Shown here: piece by piece, positions 1 to 4,138 of the stretch
Numbering within the stretch: position 1 is the first letter of the stretch
How the letters are laid out: every line of letters starts with the position of its first letter
From: Arthrobacter sp.
GTDB taxonomy: Bacteria > Actinomycetota > Actinomycetes > Actinomycetales > Micrococcaceae
Assembly (NCBI GenBank): GCA_031178585.1
Contig: JAPSIT010000072.1
Location: 1 to 7,563 of the forward strand
Direction: 5' to 3'
DNA: 7,563 bases
Made by a program: the position numbers and the translations under genes
Notes under the pieces: model-generated
What the model saw: only the letters and a program-made list of their open reading frames with translations
Told to the model about the DNA's origin: nothing
The model's database searches: none

Positions 1-194
1 GCGACCTTGCGGCCCTTGTACTCAAGGAACAGCGCAGTGCCAGCCGAGTCGGTAACGACCTTTGCCTGGTGCGGCAGGCTGTAAGTAACCTGGCCGTTCT
101 CAACAGTCTTCACCAGGTGGGGGGCAGTCGCCTTCCACTGGGAGCGGCGGGCGCGGGTATTCGAGCGAGACATTTTCCGCTTGGGAACAGCCAC
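1..194 (-). CDS. rpmF: 50S ribosomal protein L32 (bL32), 3' end cut by the window edge
   Basis: Structural protein of the large ribosomal subunit. Reading starts at GTG (194-192) and gives [20 protein letters not shown], the very conserved basic L32 N-terminus, then runs 64 codons to the window edge at residues GRKV. Actinobacterial L32 is usually 57-69 residues, so only a few residues should be missing. The zinc-ribbon cysteines of many L32 proteins (two CxxC pairs) are absent, so this is a cysteine-less form that should not need zinc. GTG is chosen because it gives the family N-terminus exactly. The Shine-Dalgarno signal is modest: GAGAG lies about 13 bases upstream and GAG about 6 bases upstream. 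It lies 36 bases after the DUF177 stop, the conserved yceD-rpmF arrangement, and probably shares that gene's promoter. Identification is from the sequence itself and is very secure. Confidence 0.95.
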   Translation of the reverse strand, partial: MAVPKRKMSRSNTRARRSQWKATAPHLVKTVENGQVTYSLPHQAKVVTDSAGTALFLEYKGRKV

Positions 195-230
195 GGCTAA
201 CTCATTTCTCTCTAGAAAAACACTTACACA

Positions 231-755
231 TCAATTTTGCCGGTCAGGCTTAGTCAGATCAGCCAGGGCAGCCCAGCGAGGATCTACGACCTCGTGGTGG
301 TGCCCCGGTTCGTCTTCCAGGCGCACCCCGCATTCGGAGCACAGACCCTGGCAGTCTTCCCGGCACACCGGCTGGAACGGCAGCATGGTTACAACCGCGT
401 CCCGCAACACCGGCTCAAGATCGATCAGATCGTGCTCGACTCGACGTTGCTCTTCGTCGTCTTCCTCGTCGGAAGGCAGGACGCCTTCGTAGAAGAAAAG
501 TTCTTGCACATTGACTTCGAGGTCATACGCAAGGGGATCCAGGCATCGGCCGCATTCACCGGTTACTTCGGCGACTGCAGTTCCTGATACCAGAATTCCT
601 TCGTGTACGGCCTCAAGCCTCAGGTCGAGCTCGATCTCCGAGCCTTCCTGCACGCCAATGAGCGCCACGCCAAGGTCACTTGGCGCGGGTACATGTTCCG
701 TCAGTGTACGCATGCTCCCCGGACTGCGTCCGAGGTCCTTGACATCAAGCATCAA
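231..755 (-). CDS. DUF177 / YceD family protein, probable large-subunit rRNA accumulation protein
   Basis: Member of the YceD (DUF177) family, encoded upstream of rpmF in most bacteria and linked in E. coli and plants to 23S rRNA accumulation; the precise molecular role is not settled. Visible features: a conserved N-terminal LDVKDLGRSPGSMR block (residues 3-16), a central GECGRC pair (C68, C71), an acidic stretch LPSDEEDDEEQ (93-103) and a second cysteine cluster CREDCQGLCSEC (C131, C135, C139, C142), followed by GHHH (151-154). The cysteines are spaced like a metal site, which is an inference. The coordinates use the first conventional start, TTG at 755, but neither it nor the ATG at 752 has a Shine-Dalgarno site. 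An in-frame ATT at 779-777 has GGAG five bases upstream and adds IKRDASSP, which resembles family N-termini, so the true start may be 779. The gene has its own promoter (813-841). Confidence 0.9.
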   Translation of the reverse strand: MMLDVKDLGRSPGSMRTLTEHVPAPSDLGVALIGVQEGSEIELDLRLEAVHEGILVSGTAVAEVTGECGRCLDPLAYDLEVNVQELFFYEGVLPSDEEDDEEQRRVEHDLIDLEPVLRDAVVTMLPFQPVCREDCQGLCSECGVRLEDEPGHHHEVVDPRWAALADLTKPDRQN

Positions 756-784
756 GGGCGAACTAGCATCTCGCTTAATGAGAA

Positions 785-790
785 CTCCTG
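785..790 (-). promoter_or_regulatory. Shine-Dalgarno site pointing to an ATT start for DUF177
   Basis: On the minus strand CAGGAG is followed by five bases (TTCTC) and then ATT (779-777), in frame with DUF177. It is the only good ribosome-binding site upstream of the gene, and it sits 29 bases or more before the TTG (755) and ATG (752) codons, too far to serve them. It lies within the predicted short 5' leader that starts near 806. The match and spacing are seen directly; use of ATT is inferred. Confidence 0.6.
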
Positions 791-812
791 TTGAACATAT
801 GACCGACGTATC

Positions 813-841
813 ATCTTAGCCCGAAGTCGTTCACGACTCAA
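813..841 (-). promoter_or_regulatory. Predicted vegetative promoter for DUF177-rpmF
   Basis: On the minus strand TTGAGT (841-836) is separated by exactly 17 bases from TAAGAT (818-813). Each box matches 4 of 6 consensus positions of a housekeeping sigma factor, and the spacing is ideal. Transcription should begin near 806, giving a leader of about 27 bases before the ATT start of DUF177. This is the best promoter-like sequence in the window and sits in the 98-base gap (780-877) after the coaD stop, so DUF177 and rpmF need not depend on read-through from coaD. A 14-base palindrome overlaps the -35 box. Confidence 0.6.
825..838. repeat. 14-base inverted repeat overlapping the DUF177 promoter
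   Basis: AGTCGT-TC-ACGACT is a perfect 6-base inverted repeat around a 2-base centre. It covers three bases of the -35 box (836-841) and most of the spacer of the predicted promoter, a place where a bound repressor would block RNA polymerase. It could instead be a weak hairpin at the end of coaD (5-base stem, 4-base loop on the transcript), but no run of T follows, so an intrinsic terminator is unlikely. An operator role is inference only. Confidence 0.45.
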
Positions 842-877
842 ACCAAGAACCCTAACCGGGGAAACTACCGCTCAAGC

Positions 878-1378
878 CTACCCTCTTGGTGGCTGGCCAG
901 AGCCAGGCGCGCCCGCAAGCAGCCGTTTCAGGACCGACCTCGGCACAAATTCCGACACATTGCCGCCGAGTGTGAACACTTCCTTGATCAGCGTCGAGGA
1001 CAGATGGATGTAGTGCGCCTCCGCCGGCAGGAACACCGTCTCCACACCGCTGAGCTGGCGGTTCATTGTGGCCATGGGCAGTTCGTAGTCGAAATCGGAC
1101 GAGGAACGCAGCCCCTTGACGATGGCAGAGACGCCCCGCTGGCGGCAGTACTCGGCAAGGAGGCCCTCGCCCACAGGCTCCACGACGATGCCGCGCAGCG
1201 ATGCGAGCGTTTCCTTGGCCATCTCGATCCGCTCCTCCAGGGGAAAACGGTATTTCTTGGCGTAGTTGGTGGACACGGCCACGATCACTTCGTCGAAGAG
1301 GCTCGCGGCTCGGGCGATCACCTCAAGGTGTCCGTTGTGGATGGGGTCGAAGGACCCTGGGCATACGGCACGTCTCAT
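878..1378 (-). CDS. coaD: Phosphopantetheine adenylyltransferase (PPAT)
   Basis: Cytosolic enzyme of coenzyme A synthesis: transfers AMP from ATP to 4'-phosphopantetheine to give dephospho-CoA and pyrophosphate. The 166-residue protein has the usual family length (about 160). Visible motifs of the nucleotidyltransferase fold: GSFDPIHNGH (8-17) with the HxGH signature H14-G16-H17; the K41/FPLEER segment (45-50); VKGLR (87-91), with the substrate-contacting arginine R91; DFDYE (95-99); and HLSSTLIKEV (125-134), matching the ISSS/T nucleotide-binding motif. The C-terminal GAPGSGQPPRG is a flexible tail. The ATG at 1378 aligns with family starts. No strong Shine-Dalgarno precedes it, and a -10-like TAGGTT ends six bases upstream, which fits a leaderless mRNA. 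In mycobacteria coaD adjoins rsmD; here a two-gene plus-strand unit separates them. The gene is divergent from the aminotransferase. Confidence 0.97.
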   Translation of the reverse strand: MRRAVCPGSFDPIHNGHLEVIARAASLFDEVIVAVSTNYAKKYRFPLEERIEMAKETLASLRGIVVEPVGEGLLAEYCRQRGVSAIVKGLRSSSDFDYELPMATMNRQLSGVETVFLPAEAHYIHLSSTLIKEVFTLGGNVSEFVPRSVLKRLLAGAPGSGQPPRG

Positions 1379-1384
1379 GGTCCG

Positions 1385-1390
1385 AACCTA
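1385..1390 (-). promoter_or_regulatory. Candidate -10 box for leaderless coaD transcription
   Basis: TAGGTT on the minus strand fits the TANNNT pattern of actinobacterial -10 elements. Its last base is seven positions before the A of the coaD ATG (1378), so the expected transcription start coincides with the start codon. No recognisable -35 TTGACA lies 16-19 bases further upstream. The rest of the 93-base divergent gap (1379-1471) holds only a weak plus-strand TACCAT (1410-1415). Confidence 0.4.
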
Positions 1391-1462
1391 CCGCATCCGC
1401 GAGCCGGGATACCATGACCTGATGCAGCGGCCGCGCGGGAAACCCGGCGGAAACGGACAGGC

Positions 1463-1466
1463 AGGA
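1463..1466 (+). promoter_or_regulatory. Ribosome-binding site of the aminotransferase gene
   Basis: AGGA lies five bases before the ATG at 1472, a good spacing. It supports that start over any internal codon. Confidence 0.6.
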
Positions 1467-1471
1467 CGGCA

Positions 1472-2680
1472 ATGACAGAGACACCACCGGCGCCTTGGCA
1501 GCGCGCGGCGACGGGCGCTAACCTCCTCGGTTCGGACGGCACCCTGGGTGTGACGATCTTCGAGGAGATGACGACGCTGGCAGTCCAGACCGGCGCCATC
1601 AACCTTGGGCAGGGCTTCCCCGACGAAGACGGTCCGGCGAAGATGAAGGCGGCGGCCCAGGAGGCCATCGCGCAGGGCTTGAACCAGTACGCACCGGGCA
1701 AGGGTATCCCCGAACTCCGGCACGCGATCTCGGCACATCAGCAGCGCTTCTACGGCCTGGCCCCGGACCCCGACACCCAGGTCGTCGTCACCACGGGTGC
1801 CACCGAAGCGATCGCCGCGTCTCTGATGGCGTTCGTGGGTCCCGGCGACGAAGTCCTGACCTTCGAGCCGTTCTACGACTCGTACGGCGCGATCATCGGC
1901 CTGTCCGGGGCTACACACGTCACAGCACCCCTCCTCGCGCCCGATTTCATGCCAGACATGGCGGCGCTGGAAGAAGCCTTCAGTCCCCGGACGAGGGTTG
2001 TGCTCATCAACAACCCTCACAACCCCACGGGCGCGGTGTTCCCGGCAGAGGTCCTCCAGCGCGTGGTGGATCTCGCCCTGCAGCACGACGCCCTCATCAT
2101 CACTGACGAGGTCTACGAGCACCTCACATTCGGTGTGCGCCACATCCCGGTGGCCGCCCTTCCCGGCGCGGCCGAGCGCACCGTCACCATCTCGTCGGCG
2201 GGGAAGACCTTTTCCTTCACCGGATGGAAGGTGGGTTGGCTGAGCGGGCCGGAGGATCTGGTCTCCGCCGTCCGCACCGTCAAGCAGTTCCTGACGTACA
2301 GTTCCGGCACGCCCTTCCAAAGCGCGATTGCCACCGGTCTCGGATTGCCGGACACGTTCTATGAAGACATCGCCCTCACACTCGCAAAGAAGCGTGACAT
2401 CCTGAGCGACGGCCTCCGGGCCGCAGGATTGGACGTGTTCACGCCGCAGGGCACGTACTTCGTCAACGTGGACACCTCGCCCTTGGGCATCAGCAATTCC
2501 GTGGAGCTCGCCCGGCGCCTGCCCGCGCTCGTGGGAGTGGCCGCGATCCCCGTCCCCGTGTTCTGCCACGCCGACGGAGCGGAGCGAACGAAAAGCCTGC
2601 TGCGGTTTGCCTTCTGCAAGCAAACGGCAGTCCTGGAAGAGGCAGCCAGCAGGCTGGCAACACTGCGGGACAAGCTCTGA
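1472..2680 (+). CDS. PLP-dependent aminotransferase, class I/II (fold type I), DapC/kynurenine-aminotransferase-like
   Basis: Cytosolic pyridoxal-phosphate enzyme that should move an amino group between an amino acid and a 2-oxo acid. At 402 residues it has full family length. Visible: substrate-entrance segment INLGQGFPDEDGP (43-54); NQYAPGKGIPELR (71-83); NNPHNPTG (180-187) with PLP-ring asparagine N184; TDEVYEH (211-217) with D212 contacting the pyridine nitrogen and Y215 the PLP oxygen; SSAGKTFSFTGWKVGW (241-256) with Schiff-base lysine K245; PQGTYF (325-330); and LLRFAF (376-381) with R378 positioned for the substrate carboxylate. The overall pattern resembles the group containing kynurenine/glutamine transaminase K, methionine aminotransferase and the DapC-type N-succinyldiaminopimelate aminotransferase proposed in mycobacteria; the substrate cannot be decided from sequence. 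It is divergent from coaD and probably cotranscribed with the spermidine-synthase-like gene 23 bases downstream. All catalytic residues look intact. Confidence 0.93.
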   Translation: MTETPPAPWQRAATGANLLGSDGTLGVTIFEEMTTLAVQTGAINLGQGFPDEDGPAKMKAAAQEAIAQGLNQYAPGKGIPELRHAISAHQQRFYGLAPDPDTQVVVTTGATEAIAASLMAFVGPGDEVLTFEPFYDSYGAIIGLSGATHVTAPLLAPDFMPDMAALEEAFSPRTRVVLINNPHNPTGAVFPAEVLQRVVDLALQHDALIITDEVYEHLTFGVRHIPVAALPGAAERTVTISSAGKTFSFTGWKVGWLSGPEDLVSAVRTVKQFLTYSSGTPFQSAIATGLGLPDTFYEDIALTLAKKRDILSDGLRAAGLDVFTPQGTYFVNVDTSPLGISNSVELARRLPALVGVAAIPVPVFCHADGAERTKSLLRFAFCKQTAVLEEAASRLATLRDKL

Positions 2681-2703
2681 CGGCGGGGCAGGGTCCGCAG
2701 CGG

Positions 2704-3468
2704 GTGTCCCGGTACCTGCGGACCACGGGCCAGCATGCGGTGATCGAGCCCGATACGTACACCGACGGGGGCTTCGTCCTCAGCATCGGCGGAGCGGAAC
2801 AGTCGCACGTCGACCTGACCGAGCCTGAGGAGATCTTCTACGAATACCTGCGCAGGATCGGGCACATGGTGGATCTTGCCGCCCCGTGGGGCGAACCCAT
2901 CACGGCGCTGCATCTCGGAGCCGGGGCACTGACCCTGGCCAGGTACATCCAGGCGACCCGGCCGGGCTCGGTGCAATACGCGGTGGAGCTGGAAAGGGAG
3001 CTGCTGGACTTCGTGCTCGAACACCTCCCGCTGCCCGCAGGAACGGAACTGCACACGCTCATCGGCGACGCCCGGGAGTCGCTCGCGGAGCTACCCGCGG
3101 AACTGCGCTTCGACGTCGTGATTCTGGACATCTTCTCCGGCCCCGATGCCCCGGCCCACATTGCCTGTGCCGAGTTCTACCAGGAAGCAGCGGCCCGCTT
3201 GTCCGAGCGGGGCGTGCTGATCGTCAATGTCGGTGACGAACCTGGCCTGACCCTGGTCCGCAGCCAGGTCAGTGCGCTCCGGCGGGTCATGGCCGACGTG
3301 GCTGCTTTCGCCGAGGCCGGGATGTTTTCAGGACAGTATCCGGGGAACATCATCCTGACGGGCACGCAAAAACCCTGGCCTGCACCGTGGACCGCTGCCC
3401 TGACTGCCCGCGGACCGCACCCGGCCAAGGTCCTGGCCGGCGTCGAACTGGACCAGCTCTCCGGCTGA
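2704..3468 (+). CDS. Spermidine-synthase-like protein (Rossmann methyltransferase fold), function unproven
   Basis: A 254-residue soluble protein of the spermidine synthase/SAM-binding Rossmann superfamily, in the short actinobacterial form without the membrane domain of fused transporter-like relatives. Visible: N-terminal beta strands with GGFVLSIGGAEQSHVDL (22-38), equivalent to the LxLDGxxQ segment of polyamine synthases; glycine-rich motif I ALHLGAGAL (68-76); acidic VELE (94-97) for the nucleoside ribose; IGDARE (120-125) for the adenine; and FDVVILDIFSG (136-146). True spermidine synthases carry a DxxD pair in that last motif. Here D142 is kept but the second aspartate is replaced by serine (S145), so aminopropyl transfer is doubtful. 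The GTG at 2704 is the first start in frame after the aminotransferase stop (23 bases away) and gives the expected SRYLRTTGQHAVIEP beginning; its Shine-Dalgarno is poor, suggesting translation coupled to the upstream gene. It converges on rsmD with four bases between stops. Confidence 0.85.
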   Translation: MSRYLRTTGQHAVIEPDTYTDGGFVLSIGGAEQSHVDLTEPEEIFYEYLRRIGHMVDLAAPWGEPITALHLGAGALTLARYIQATRPGSVQYAVELERELLDFVLEHLPLPAGTELHTLIGDARESLAELPAELRFDVVILDIFSGPDAPAHIACAEFYQEAAARLSERGVLIVNVGDEPGLTLVRSQVSALRRVMADVAAFAEAGMFSGQYPGNIILTGTQKPWPAPWTAALTARGPHPAKVLAGVELDQLSG

Positions 3469-3472
3469 CGGC

Positions 3473-4078
3473 TCAGTCCTCCGCCTCCAGGTCGACGTCA
3501 ACGTCCGTCTCGCTGGCGGGCTCGGCGAACCACAGCCGGGTCTCACCGTATTTCTTCTCCGTGAACCGCTCCATGGCGGGCGGCCAGGAAGGCTCAGGGG
3601 ACCTCGATGACCTCTCGACCACGACAACCGCACCAACGGCCAGGTGCCGGCCGAGCTTCTCAAGAACAGCCCCCAGCGCCTGTTCGTCCAGCGGATACGG
3701 CGGGTCAAGGAAAGCGACGTCCCACTGCGTGTCCTCCCCCGTCCGCTCCAGGAACGACTCCACACGGGAACGGTGCACCGTGACCGCCTTACGGCCCAGC
3801 ACACTGTTGATCAGGTCCGCATTACGCTGGCAGACAGCGCTGGCTTTGGCATCGAACTCCACCAGGTCAACGGTGTCCGCTCCCCTGCTGGCGCTCTCGA
3901 CGCCGAGCGAGCCGGAGCCGGCGTAGAGATCCAGCACGCGTGAGCCTGCCAGCACGTCGAAGGCGTCGAGCCGGGAGAACAGAGCTTCCTTGACCCGGTC
4001 AGTCGTGGGGCGCGTCAGCGATCCCGGAACATTAGCCAGGGGCGTACCTCCGGCGGCCCCCGCCACGATCCGGCTCAT
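3473..4078 (-). CDS. rsmD: 16S rRNA (guanine(966)-N2)-methyltransferase
   Basis: SAM-dependent methyltransferase that makes m2G966 in 16S rRNA during assembly of the small ribosomal subunit. It has 201 residues, the usual size being about 185-200. Motifs: MSRIVAGAAGG (1-11), the family N-terminus; TRPTTDRVKEALF (22-34), the hallmark RsmD block; SAM motif I DLYAGSGSLGVE (50-61); VEFD (73-76) for the ribose; and the catalytic DPPYP (125-129). The C-terminus ends with an unusual acidic tail, ASETDVDVDLEAED, beyond the last conserved strand (ETRLWFAEP). The ATG at 4078 matches the family start, with AGGG eight bases upstream. It lies 60 bases after the recG stop; in that gap a 13-codon open frame ends in an ATGA overlap with this start. 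coaD, its usual downstream partner, is displaced by the plus-strand pair. Confidence 0.95.
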   Translation of the reverse strand: MSRIVAGAAGGTPLANVPGSLTRPTTDRVKEALFSRLDAFDVLAGSRVLDLYAGSGSLGVESASRGADTVDLVEFDAKASAVCQRNADLINSVLGRKAVTVHRSRVESFLERTGEDTQWDVAFLDPPYPLDEQALGAVLEKLGRHLAVGAVVVVERSSRSPEPSWPPAMERFTEKKYGETRLWFAEPASETDVDVDLEAED

Positions 4079-4138
4079 GCTGCCGGCCCTGCGTCCGCCG
4101 TCCCAGATTCCGCCATCACAGGTCCCGCCGCTTCCGTG

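Noticed and set aside
1387..1415. TACCAT (1410-1415) as -10 box for the aminotransferase
   Set aside because: No -35 match at 16-19 bases; too weak to list as a promoter.
1388..2623. A 411-codon open frame on the minus strand opposite the aminotransferase
   Set aside because: It mirrors the aminotransferase codon by codon, has low-complexity Arg/Gly/His-rich sequence and no recognisable family; the plus-strand frame has full catalytic motifs. Typical high-GC shadow.
2359..3054. A 231-codon minus-strand open frame across the aminotransferase/spermidine-like junction
   Set aside because: Shadow of two well-supported plus-strand genes, with no ribosome-binding site or family motif.
3461..3480. 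GGCTGA/TCAGTCC inverted sequence between the convergent stops, considered as a bidirectional terminator
   Set aside because: The stem needs a bulge, is short, and has no T-run on either strand.
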